A DNA stretch of 64,000 nt from Symbiobacterium thermophilum (GTDB taxonomy: Bacteria; Bacillota; Sulfobacillia; DYFQ01), in NCBI GenBank assembly GCA_020725105.1, contig DYFQ01000003.1:1-64000 (forward strand). Direction: 5' to 3'. A model generated the notes under the pieces. It was given only the letters and a program-made list of their open reading frames with translations. It was not told the origin of the DNA and did no database searches. The position numbers were made by a program, and so were the translations under genes. Shown here one piece after another: positions 23,978-32,255 of the stretch; position 1 is the first letter of the stretch; each line of letters starts with the position of its first letter.

Positions 23978-24802
23978 CTACCTGAGCAGTTGCAGGATGG
24001 CCTGGGGCGAAAGGTTGGCCTGGGCCAGCATGGCCGCGCCGGCCTGCTGCAGGATCTGCAGCTTGGTGAAGTTCATCATCTCCAGGGCCATGTCGGTGTC
24101 ACGGATCCGCGACTCCGACGCCTGCAGGTTCTCGGCCGCCACGCCCAGGTTGGCCACGGTGTGCTCCAGCCGGTTCTGGATGGCGCCGAGGGTCGCCCGC
24201 TGGGTCGAGATCTGGCTGATCGCCCCGTCGAGACTGGCGATGGCCTGTTCGGCCAGCGTCTGGCTGGTGACCGCAAGTCCGGCGATACCCAGGGCGTTCA
24301 CCTGGGCGTCGGCGATGGTCACCGAAATGGTCTGTCCCTGGTTGGCGCCCACGTGGAACACCAGCGGCGTCGTGGCGAAGTCGCCGTTGAGCAACTTGTT
24401 CGTGTTGAACTCGGTGGTGGTGGCGATCCGGTCGAGTTCCTCCAGTAGCTGGTCGATTTCCTTCTGCAGCGTATCCCGCTCGGTGTCGGTCAACGTGTCG
24501 TTGGCCGCCTGGATGGCCAGTTCCCGCATGCGCTGCAGCACGGCGTGGGCCTCGGTCATGGCCCCCTCCGCCGTCTGGATCAGCGAGATGCCGTCCTGGG
24601 CGTTTCTGGCCGCCTGCCGCAGGCCGCGGATCCGGCTCCGCAGCTTTTCGGAAATGGCCAGCCCGGCCGCGTCGTCCGACGCCCGGTTGATCCGGAAGCC
24701 CGACGACAGCCGCTCCATGGCCCGGGACAGCTGCGCCGCCGTGTGGGTCAGGTTCCGCCACGCGTTCAGCGCCTCCACGTTGGTGTTGATCCGGAGTCCC
24801 AT
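23978..24802 (-). CDS. Flagellin (copy 2)
   Basis: 274 aa; 'MGLRINTNVEALNAWRNLTHTAAQLSRAMERLSSGFRINRASDDAAGLAISEKLR'. Confidence 0.96.
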   Translation of the reverse strand: MGLRINTNVEALNAWRNLTHTAAQLSRAMERLSSGFRINRASDDAAGLAISEKLRSRIRGLRQAARNAQDGISLIQTAEGAMTEAHAVLQRMRELAIQAANDTLTDTERDTLQKEIDQLLEELDRIATTTEFNTNKLLNGDFATTPLVFHVGANQGQTISVTIADAQVNALGIAGLAVTSQTLAEQAIASLDGAISQISTQRATLGAIQNRLEHTVANLGVAAENLQASESRIRDTDMALEMMNFTKLQILQQAGAAMLAQANLSPQAILQLLR

Positions 24803-24852
24803 GCTACCTCCTCCTTAAGGTGTCTCCGACCGTCCGTAGCCGGAAGCCCCCG

Positions 24853-25107
24853 TCACTGAACCCGGTCTTCGCCCCGCACGTCCGGGGGGAAGACCTGGGA
24901 GGCCCGGTTCACCCGCTTCTGGGACATGAGCGTCGCCTTTCTGTTCTCCTCGCGGACCTCGTGGTAGATCTCCTTGCGGAGGATCTGCACGTGCCGGGGG
25001 GCGTTGATGCCCAGCCGGATCTGCCCGCCCTTGATTTCCAGGACCACGATTTCTATGTCGTCGCCGATCAGGATGCTCTGGTTCAGCTTGCGGGTGAGCA
25101 CCAGCAC
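24853..25107 (-). CDS. csrA: Carbon storage regulator CsrA
   Basis: 'MLVLTRKLNQSILIGDDIEIVVLEIKGGQIRLGINAPRHVQILRKEIYHEV'. Confidence 0.96.
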   Translation of the reverse strand: MLVLTRKLNQSILIGDDIEIVVLEIKGGQIRLGINAPRHVQILRKEIYHEVREENRKATLMSQKRVNRASQVFPPDVRGEDRVQ

Positions 25108-25193
25108 TACGCTGCCCTCCCTGGCGAAGGGTGGCCCGATTTGCCAGCCCTCCGTGGCCGGCAGGTCGTCCCCTCCCTAGCGCGCATGGACCT

Positions 25194-25769
25194 TCACCCG
25201 CCTGCCCCCGCCCCGTGCGTTCTCAACGGAGATGCCGCTTGCGGGCGCTCCGCCCGCCGGGCCAGCCTGGCCTCGGCCGCCCGTCGGAACTCTCCGATGA
25301 CGGAGTGCTTGGTGGTGTAGGGCCCCTCGCCCAGGACCACCTGCTTGCCCAGGCGGGTCCGCGGGTTCACCACCAGCGGCCCCTGGAGGTTCGCCGTCAT
25401 CTCCCACGGGTCGGGCGGGATCACCACACACACCCAGAGTCTGGCTTCCCCGACCGAGCCCAGGCCCAGCTGGGCCAGGTCCTCGGGGCGTACGGCCGGC
25501 GCGTAGTCCGGCACGAACTCGCCCGGATCCACGACCACGAAGGCCAGGTCCGGGTCGTCCACCGATTGCAGCCAGACGAAGGGCCGCTGCCTGGGAAACT
25601 GCAGCGCGGCGTAGCGCTCCCGTCCGGCGAACCCCTGAAGGCCCCCGATGATCCGGTAGATCCTGTCGTCAGAGACCTCCAGGTCGCCGAACCGGTGGCT
25701 GTGGACTACCACGAACTTCCCTCCTTCCCTGATGCGGATGATCCTGGCCGTGTGTCTCGGGCCGGCCAC
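25194..25769 (-). CDS. fliW: Flagellar assembly factor FliW (start may be internal)
   Basis: 'FGDLEVSDDRIYRIIGGLQGFAGRERYAAL … WVCVVIPPDPWEMTANLQGPLVVNPRTRLGKQVVL'; adjacent to csrA. Confidence 0.9.
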   Translation of the reverse strand: MAGPRHTARIIRIREGGKFVVVHSHRFGDLEVSDDRIYRIIGGLQGFAGRERYAALQFPRQRPFVWLQSVDDPDLAFVVVDPGEFVPDYAPAVRPEDLAQLGLGSVGEARLWVCVVIPPDPWEMTANLQGPLVVNPRTRLGKQVVLGEGPYTTKHSVIGEFRRAAEARLARRAERPQAASPLRTHGAGAGG

Positions 25770-25782
25770 GCGGCCGGGCCGG

Positions 25783-26670
25783 TCAGGCCAGGAAGTCCAG
25801 CAAGGTCGGCTGGATGACCCGGGCCCCGGCGGCCAGGGACACCCGGTGGGCCAGGCTCACCGCTTCCAGGCGGGTGAGCACTTCCGCCAGGTCGGCGTCT
25901 TCCACCCGGGACCGCACCTCTTCAAAGAGGAGCCCCAGTCCCTGCAGGCGCTCCCGGTTCAGTTCCAGCCGGTTCAGCAGGCCGCCCAGCCTGGTACGGG
26001 CGGCCAGGACGCCGTCGAGGGCTGAGTCCACCGCCGCCACGACCGCCGATCCCAGCGCCGCGGCATCCCCGCTTGAAAGCGCGTCTCGCAGACCGATCAG
26101 GGCGGTGAAGGCCGGGCCGAAGGTCGCCTGGCCATCGACGTTGATGGCCACCCGCTGGCCGGGGGCCACCTCCCGCTCGATGAGACCGCTGTCCCCCTGG
26201 TAGTTCACGGCCGTGACGGGCGAGCCCACAGCGACGAACGGGACAGTGAGCGTCCGGTGCCCCGCGAAGAGGTACCGCCCGTCATGGGTGGCGTTGGCCA
26301 CGCTCAGGAGGTGGTTCAGCAACTGCTCGGCCTCGATGGCCAGCGCCTGGTAAGACTCGGGCGGCAGGGTGCCGTTGGCGCCGGTCAGGGCCATCTCCCT
26401 CGCCCGCTGCAGCACGTCGGCGGCCTCGGCGAGGGAAAGCTCCGACGCCCTCAGCCAGTCGACGGACGCCTCGGTGGCGGCCGCCAGCCGGCCGTGGTGA
26501 ACCGCGGCGGAACGGGTCCGCAGGGCGGTGACGACGCCGACCGGGTCGTCGGACGGCACCCGGATGGCCCGACCGGAGGCGGCCATGGTCTGCAGCCGGC
26601 GAAGCTCCGCCTCGTTCCGGTGGATGCTGGCCAGTACCCGGTCGATGAGCATGGAGTTGGTAACTCGCAT
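25783..26670 (-). CDS. flgL: Flagellar hook-associated protein 3
   Basis: 'MRVTNSMLIDRVLASIHRNEAELRRLQTMAASGRAIRVPSDDPVGV'; start ATG 26670. Confidence 0.92.
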   Translation of the reverse strand: MRVTNSMLIDRVLASIHRNEAELRRLQTMAASGRAIRVPSDDPVGVVTALRTRSAAVHHGRLAAATEASVDWLRASELSLAEAADVLQRAREMALTGANGTLPPESYQALAIEAEQLLNHLLSVANATHDGRYLFAGHRTLTVPFVAVGSPVTAVNYQGDSGLIEREVAPGQRVAINVDGQATFGPAFTALIGLRDALSSGDAAALGSAVVAAVDSALDGVLAARTRLGGLLNRLELNRERLQGLGLLFEEVRSRVEDADLAEVLTRLEAVSLAHRVSLAAGARVIQPTLLDFLA

Positions 26671-26750
26671 GGGTTCGCGCCCCCATCCCTGGGTCGAAGG
26701 CCTCGTCCGTGAGCGACGCGCCGGCGCCGGCCGTCGACGCCTCACCGAAT

Positions 26751-26778
26751 CTATCGGCCGGCGTGGTCCGGGAATTAA
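26751..26778 (-). promoter_or_regulatory. Putative sigma-28 promoter for flgL
   Basis: Minus strand TTAA-N16-GCCGATAG. Confidence 0.6.
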
Positions 26779-26863
26779 GACCCCTGATCCGGTCGGGTGA
26801 AACGCGGGGCGAACCCAGGAAAGGAGGGAAGGCTGGCCGGCCAGTCCGGGCCGGGCCCGGGGG

Positions 26864-28270
26864 CTAGCGGCCGGCCAGGCCCATGCGGGCGATGACCGTG
26901 TCCAGCATCTCGTCCATGGCCGTCATGAGGCGGGCGGCCGCGTTGTAGGCGTGCTGGTAGCGGATGAGGTTGGCCATCTCCTCGTCCAGTGAGACGCCGG
27001 AGAAAGCCTGCCGCTGGTGGTCGATCTGGCGGAGCAGGAGGTCCTGGTTCTCCGCCATCCGCAAGGCCTCCCGGGCCCGGACGCCGACCCCGGCGATGAC
27101 CCCGCGGTAATAGTCGTCAAGGCTGGCGCCGCCCAGGAGTGGCTGGTTTCTCAGGCCGGCGATGGCCAGGGCGTTGCTGCCGTCGCCCGGTTCTCCCGAA
27201 GTCGACGCCGCCAGGCGCCGGGGGCTGGAGGCCACGGCCGGGTCCAGGGCCAGGTTGGCCGCGGTGGAGGCCGGGTCGAAGAAGTCGTAGCCCGTGGACC
27301 CGTCCAGGCCGAAGCCGGCCCGGTGCAGCGCGTTGACCTCGTTCACCAGGACGGCTGTCATGGCGTCCAGGTCGGCGCGGATGCCCGGGATCACCTGGTC
27401 CCTCAGGTCCAGCAGCGCCCGGAGGCTGCCGCCGCGGATGTCCACGGCCGTGCCGGTGCTCTCCCAGCGGGGCTCGGCGTAGGCGGGATTGGTGCCCAGG
27501 GGGGCGGCCACCATCCGGCGCGCGCCGTGGGGATCCACCAGGGAGACCCCGTTTACCAGCAGGTGCACCCCGTTGGCCGGACCCGGCTGGACCTGCAGGT
27601 CCACCAGGCGGGCCAGTTCCTCGATGAGGACGCCCCGCCGGTCGAGAAGGTCGTTGGGCTGGTCGCCCATGCCGGTGACCGCCATGATCTGCCGGTTCAC
27701 GGCGGCGATTTCGCCGGCCAGGGCGTTGATCTCCTGAAGCTGGGCCCGCACGGTCTCGTCCAGGTTCCGTTCCAGGGCGCTCAGCTGAGCGTAGACGTGG
27801 CTCATGCCTTCGCCCAGGGCGGCCCCCCGCTGCAGGACCAGCTCGCGCACGGCCGTGGATTCAGGCTCCAGGCTGAGCTGGGAAAAGGCGTCCCAGAACT
27901 GGTCGAGCACCGTGCGGAGGCCGGCCTCGGAAGGTTCGTTGAAGACGACCTCCACCTGCTGGAGGGAGTCCCGTAGCGACGCCCACCGGCCGAGCCGCTG
28001 GGTCTCGCCGAGGGCCTGGAAGTCGAGGAAAGTGTCGCGTACCCGGCGGATCTCGTCGAGGGTGACCCCCGTCCCCACCTGACCGGCCTGCGAGGGCCGG
28101 GCGACCGAAGGCAGGGTGTAGGGAGCGCTTGCCGACATCCGCACCACCTGCCGGGAGTAACCCCGGCTGTTGGCGTTGGCCACGTTGTGACCCGTCACGT
28201 CCACCGCCCGCTGCTGGGCGGCCAGGGCGCGCTGGGCCAGCTCCAGACCGAAAAACGCGCCGCGGATCAT
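26864..28270 (-). CDS. flgK: Flagellar hook-associated protein 1
   Basis: 'FFGLELAQRALAAQQRAVDVTGHNVANANSRGYSRQVV … GVSLDEEMANLIRYQHAYNAAARLMTAMDEMLDTVI'. Confidence 0.95.
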   Translation of the reverse strand: MIRGAFFGLELAQRALAAQQRAVDVTGHNVANANSRGYSRQVVRMSASAPYTLPSVARPSQAGQVGTGVTLDEIRRVRDTFLDFQALGETQRLGRWASLRDSLQQVEVVFNEPSEAGLRTVLDQFWDAFSQLSLEPESTAVRELVLQRGAALGEGMSHVYAQLSALERNLDETVRAQLQEINALAGEIAAVNRQIMAVTGMGDQPNDLLDRRGVLIEELARLVDLQVQPGPANGVHLLVNGVSLVDPHGARRMVAAPLGTNPAYAEPRWESTGTAVDIRGGSLRALLDLRDQVIPGIRADLDAMTAVLVNEVNALHRAGFGLDGSTGYDFFDPASTAANLALDPAVASSPRRLAASTSGEPGDGSNALAIAGLRNQPLLGGASLDDYYRGVIAGVGVRAREALRMAENQDLLLRQIDHQRQAFSGVSLDEEMANLIRYQHAYNAAARLMTAMDEMLDTVIARMGLAGR

Positions 28271-28283
28271 GGCCTCGCCCCCC

Positions 28284-28787
28284 TCAGGCCCGGGTATCCA
28301 TCCGCCGGGACCGTTCCCCGGCCGGCTCGCCCGCCAGGCGGCCGTCGCTGGCGTAGGCGGCCGCCCGCTCCTGGGCCTGGCGCAAGAGGTTGAAGCTCCA
28401 GTTGATGAACTCGAGGGAAGCGTGGATCAGGTCGGTGTTGGCCCGGTTGAGGGCCCGGAGCCGCTCGACGACCCGGCTGATGGACTCGTCGAGCCGCCGG
28501 TAGGTGCCACGAAAAGGCTCCTCGACGCCCTCCGACAGCACCCTGAGGGGCGGGTCGTCGGCCTGGAGCCCCAGGGTGGCGGCGATCTCCCGGGTGACCC
28601 GCGCCCGGACGCCTTCCAGCCGGGCGGCCCGCCAGAGGAGAACCTCCTCGCTCTGGACGATGCGGTCCAGGTCGCCGATCTGCCCGCCCACCAGGACCTC
28701 CCGCTTGCGCCGGGCCAGGTCCAGCAGGGCGTCATACAGTTCCGCCTGCTGCTCGAGAACGTCTTCCAGGCGGGAAAGTAGTTCCAA
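28284..28787 (-). CDS. flgN: FlgN-like flagellar chaperone
   Basis: Helical protein between flgK and flgM; TTG 28787 behind CCAGGGAGGG; the ORF extends to 28811. Confidence 0.75.
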   Translation of the reverse strand: MELLSRLEDVLEQQAELYDALLDLARRKREVLVGGQIGDLDRIVQSEEVLLWRAARLEGVRARVTREIAATLGLQADDPPLRVLSEGVEEPFRGTYRRLDESISRVVERLRALNRANTDLIHASLEFINWSFNLLRQAQERAAAYASDGRLAGEPAGERSRRMDTRA

Positions 28788-28848
28788 CGCGCTCCCTCCC
28801 TGGGCGCTCAACGCCGGCCGGGGCCGGCGACCATCCCTGGCCGGGCGG

Positions 28849-29163
28849 CTACCCGGACCGCTCCGCCTCGATCAGGCTCAGGATCCGCTCGGCCACCTCG
28901 GAAGCTTCCACGCTGTACGTCCCCTCGCGAATGGCCCGGGCGATCTCGTCAACCCGTTCAGCCCTGACGTCAGGCAACTGGGCCACGACGTCCCGCAGGC
29001 GCGACAGTTCCCTCGCCCGGGCCGAAAGGTTGATCACGTCGTGCCGCCTGGGGGCAGCAGCCCCCTCCGGCCGGCCGCGCGCTCCTTCGTCCTCTCTGAC
29101 CTGCCGGGTCCGCTGGGCATACAGCCGGATGAGGTCCTGAATCTGCTTGTCGGAAATCCGCAC
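28849..29163 (-). CDS. flgM: Anti-sigma-28 factor FlgM
   Basis: 'VINLSARARELSRLRDVVAQLPDVRAERVDEIARAIREGTYSVEASEVAERIL'. Confidence 0.9.
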   Translation of the reverse strand: MRISDKQIQDLIRLYAQRTRQVREDEGARGRPEGAAAPRRHDVINLSARARELSRLRDVVAQLPDVRAERVDEIARAIREGTYSVEASEVAERILSLIEAERSG

Positions 29164-29187
29164 GATGGGGTAGCACCTCCGCCCCTA

Positions 29188-29215
29188 ATATCGTCCGGCC
29201 GGCCGGCCCCGTTTA
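29188..29215 (-). promoter_or_regulatory. Putative sigma-28 promoter for flgM-flgN-flgK
   Basis: Minus strand TAAA-N16-GACGATAT; TAAA overlaps the upstream stop codon. Confidence 0.7.
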
Positions 29216-29662
29216 GTGCCCTCGCACCGAGTCGGCCTCACGCTCCCGGCGCTCCAGGGCGGCCATCTTCCGCCGCCCGTCCTCCTCAGGCTCACCGGCA
29301 CCGGCAGCAGGCTCCTCATGCCTGGCCTCTTCGTCGCCGGCTCCCGCCCGGCCGGAGATGGAGCTGAGGCACGCCGGGCAGAGCCTGCCGCTGAGGATCC
29401 GCTGCCCGCACCGCTGGCACTCCAGAACGATGGCCGACGACGGCGACAGTTGCAGGCGTCCCTGCCGCAAGAACCGGAGCACCCGCTCGGCGTCCAGGCC
29501 CGTCTCCCGGCACGCGTCCTCCACCGTGGCCCGGGGGTTGTCGGCCAGGAACTCCCGCAGCCGGTCGAAGGCCTCGTCGTCCTGCCGGATGCAGGCCGGG
29601 CACAGGTCGCGTCCGACGTAGGCGAAGACCCGCCCGCAGCGAGAACAGTTTCGCAGCTTCAC
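29213..29662 (-). CDS. TIGR03826/YvyF-type flagellar operon protein
   Basis: GTG 29662; 'LRNCSRCGRVFAYVGRDLCPACIRQDDEAFDRLREFLADNPRATVEDACRETGLDAERVLRFLRQGRL'. Confidence 0.82.
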   Translation of the reverse strand: MKLRNCSRCGRVFAYVGRDLCPACIRQDDEAFDRLREFLADNPRATVEDACRETGLDAERVLRFLRQGRLQLSPSSAIVLECQRCGQRILSGRLCPACLSSISGRAGAGDEEARHEEPAAGAGEPEEDGRRKMAALERREREADSVRGH

Positions 29663-29753
29663 CCGCTTCCCCTCCCTTGCTGGCGCCCGGACCTTCCGGC
29701 CCCTCCGCCGGGCCGGGCGGGGCCGCCGCCGGGCTCGGCTCAAACCGGCCGCG

Positions 29754-30557
29754 CTACCGCCGGAGACCGTTGGCCAGTTCCAGCATGGCGTCGGCGGTCC
29801 GGACCGCCCTGGCCCCCAGTTGGTAGGCCCGCTGGGCCAGCAGCAGGTTGACCAGTTCGGCCGCCAGGTCCACGTTGGCCAGTTCCCGGTACCCCTGCCT
29901 GACCTGCCCGAAAGCGCCAGCCCCCGGTGTTCCCGTCTCCACCTGGCCCGCGGCGGCGGTGGGGGCGTACAGTCCCCCGCCCAGGTGCTCCAGGCCCGCC
30001 GGGTTGGGGAACCGCGCCAGGCTGACCGTCCCGACAACCACCCGGTTTCCGTCGGCGCCGAGGGCGGAAACCTCCCCCCCCCGGCCGACGATGACGTCGG
30101 TGGCCCCCGCCGGCAGGGCCGCCGGCCGCAACTGGCCGCCTCCGTGCACCAGGAGAAACCCGCCCGCCGCGTTGACCAGCCGCCCCCGGCCGTCCGGGTT
30201 GAAGCTTCCGTCACGGGTGTAAGCCTCGCGGCCCCCGGGCAGCAGGACCCGGAAGTACCCCGGCCCTTCCAGGGCCAGGTCGTACGGGCTGTCCGTGGCC
30301 TGAAGCATGCCCTGGGCCGAAGTGGGCAGGATGGCGGCTATCCGCACTCCGGTCCCCGACCGCACCCACCCGGGCGGGACCGTGGGGCCGGCGGCCGGAT
30401 AGGCCGGCATGGTCTCCTGGTACACCAGGTCCTGGAAGGCCACCCGCCCGGCCTTGAAGCCGGGAGTGTTCACGTTGGCCAGGTTGTGGGCGGTCGTGTC
30501 CACCGCCAGTTGCTGGGCCCGCATGGCCGATCCGGCCACCCAGAGCGAGCGGATCAT
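29754..30557 (-). CDS. Flagellar hook-basal body protein (FlgF/FlgG family)
   Basis: 'MRAQQLAVDTTAHNLANVNTPGFKAGRVAFQDLVYQ … ELANVDLAAELVNLLLAQRAYQLGARAVRTADAML'. Confidence 0.9.
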   Translation of the reverse strand: MIRSLWVAGSAMRAQQLAVDTTAHNLANVNTPGFKAGRVAFQDLVYQETMPAYPAAGPTVPPGWVRSGTGVRIAAILPTSAQGMLQATDSPYDLALEGPGYFRVLLPGGREAYTRDGSFNPDGRGRLVNAAGGFLLVHGGGQLRPAALPAGATDVIVGRGGEVSALGADGNRVVVGTVSLARFPNPAGLEHLGGGLYAPTAAAGQVETGTPGAGAFGQVRQGYRELANVDLAAELVNLLLAQRAYQLGARAVRTADAMLELANGLRR

Positions 30558-30582
30558 CGGGTCTCCCCCCTCCTCCCGGCGC

Positions 30583-31347
30583 CTACAACCGGGCTACCTC
30601 GTTGGCCGCCTTCTGCAGCACCTCGTCGGCCGCCTGAACCGCTTTCTGGCTGGCCTCGTAGGCCCTGAAGACGGCGATCATCCGGACCATCGCCTCCACC
30701 AGGTCCACGTTGGCCTGCTCCAGGTAACCCTGGCGAACTCGCGGCCCGGGCGCCCCGTCAGGCGCCGGCGGGCCGGCAAATAGCCCCTCCGCGTCCCGCT
30801 CGAGCACCGACGCGTCGTCGAAGACCGCCAGGGCCAGCCGGCCCCGGGCCCGGCCGCCGGCGGTCACCTCCCCGGCTTCGGACACCTCGAAGCTCCCGCC
30901 GCCGACCCGGACGGGCTGCCCGTCGCTACCCAGGACCGGATGGCCCCGCCCGGTCACCAGCCGCCCCTGTCCGTCCACCGAGAAGCTCCCGTTTCTGGTG
31001 TATCGGACGCCGCGGGGCGTGGCGACGGCGAAGAATCCGGGCCCCTCGAGGGCCAGGTCGCCCGGCTCCCCCGTCTGCCGAAGCGCCCCCTGCTCGAACA
31101 CGACCGCCGACCGGTCCACCGCCGTCCCGAGCCCCAAGGGCCCCAGTGCTTCGCCGGCGGCCTGGGCGGGCAAGGGCAGGGTCGGGTCGCCCAGCCGGCT
31201 CAGGAGCACCTGGGGAAAGGCGCCCAGGATGACCTCCTGCCGCTTGTAGCCGGGGGTGTTCACGTTGGCCAGATCCTGGGCAATGCCGTCCTGGCGAGCC
31301 AGGCCGGCCAGCATGCCCGAGGCCGCCGTGTAGAGGCCGCGGATCAT
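30583..31347 (-). CDS. Flagellar hook-basal body protein (FlgF/FlgG family)
   Basis: 'MIRGLYTAASGMLAGLARQDGIAQDLANVNTPGYKRQEV … QANVDLVEAMVRMIAVFRAYEASQKAVQAADE'. Confidence 0.9.
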   Translation of the reverse strand: MIRGLYTAASGMLAGLARQDGIAQDLANVNTPGYKRQEVILGAFPQVLLSRLGDPTLPLPAQAAGEALGPLGLGTAVDRSAVVFEQGALRQTGEPGDLALEGPGFFAVATPRGVRYTRNGSFSVDGQGRLVTGRGHPVLGSDGQPVRVGGGSFEVSEAGEVTAGGRARGRLALAVFDDASVLERDAEGLFAGPPAPDGAPGPRVRQGYLEQANVDLVEAMVRMIAVFRAYEASQKAVQAADEVLQKAANEVARL

Positions 31348-31874
31348 CCCGCCTCACCCGCCTTGCGCAGGGCCAGGATCAGCCGGATCTCCCCCTGGGA
31401 CAGGCGGGTCCGGCGGGCGATCTCACCGGGAAGATGACCGGCGTCCGCCAGGGACCACACCTCCCTGAACCGCTCGCGTCGCGCCGCCCGGGCCGGCGCT
31501 CCCGCCCCGCCCGCCACCGGGCCCACTGCCGGGGCGGGTCCCGCGGCCGCCCCGGCCGCGGCCAGCGGCACCGAAGTTCCCTGAGCTACGACGGTGGCCT
31601 GGTGCAGGGCGCGCAGGGTGTCGTCGGCCCTGGTCAAGAGCACCCGCAGTTCCCGGGCGCGCCGGTCCAGGTCCGCCGCCACCTCCTCAGACAGGAGGGT
31701 CAACTCCCGCACCAGGCCCTCACCGAGCTCCCGCCAGGGTTCCCCGCCGTCTGGCGCGACCCTCCGCGGTCTGTCTCTCCCCCGGACCGCCGGCCCGTCC
31801 CGGCGCCGCCGGAGACTCACCCTGGCGGCCGCCAGCAGCGCGGCGGCGGCGACGACCAGTCCCAGGTACCACAT
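31344..31874 (-). CDS. SwrB/DUF6115-like membrane-anchored protein of the flagellar operon
   Basis: N-terminal TM; C-terminal HTH-like 'VWSLADAGHLPGEIARRTRLSQGEIRLILALRKA'; position near sigD. Confidence 0.6.
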   Translation of the reverse strand: MWYLGLVVAAAALLAAARVSLRRRRDGPAVRGRDRPRRVAPDGGEPWRELGEGLVRELTLLSEEVAADLDRRARELRVLLTRADDTLRALHQATVVAQGTSVPLAAAGAAAGPAPAVGPVAGGAGAPARAARRERFREVWSLADAGHLPGEIARRTRLSQGEIRLILALRKAGEAG

Positions 31875-31907
31875 GCTCGCACCTCTTCCCTGAAGTGCCG
31901 GTTCCGC

Positions 31908-32228
31908 TCAGCCCAGCGTGATATCGATGACCGTGCCCCGCTGCGGGTCTCTGGCGGGGTGCAGTTCCCGCCCGCGCCGGTCCCTGCCCCTGGAGCGGCC
32001 GTCCGGGCGGCCCTTCTGCCTTTTCCCCTCCGGCCGCTCGCCCACCCGGGCCTCCTCGGCCTTGCCTGCTTCCTTGACCTCTTCCTGCTCCCGCCTGGCC
32101 CGGCGCTGCAGGGCCGCCGCGAACTGCTCCTGCTGTCGCTGGCCCTGCTGGTCCTCGACCTGCTTCACCCGGCTGACCTCCGTGGACTTGGGAATCAGGT
32201 GCTGCAGCTCGACGGGCCGGAAGCCCAT
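31908..32228 (-). CDS. Uncharacterised charged protein of the flagellar operon
   Basis: 106 aa ORF in operon between fapA and the swrB-like gene; 'VEDQQGQRQQEQFAAALQRRARREQEEV'. Confidence 0.55.
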   Translation of the reverse strand: MGFRPVELQHLIPKSTEVSRVKQVEDQQGQRQQEQFAAALQRRARREQEEVKEAGKAEEARVGERPEGKRQKGRPDGRSRGRDRRGRELHPARDPQRGTVIDITLG

Positions 32229-32255
32229 GCGGCCTGCCTCCCCTCCCGCGCCAGC

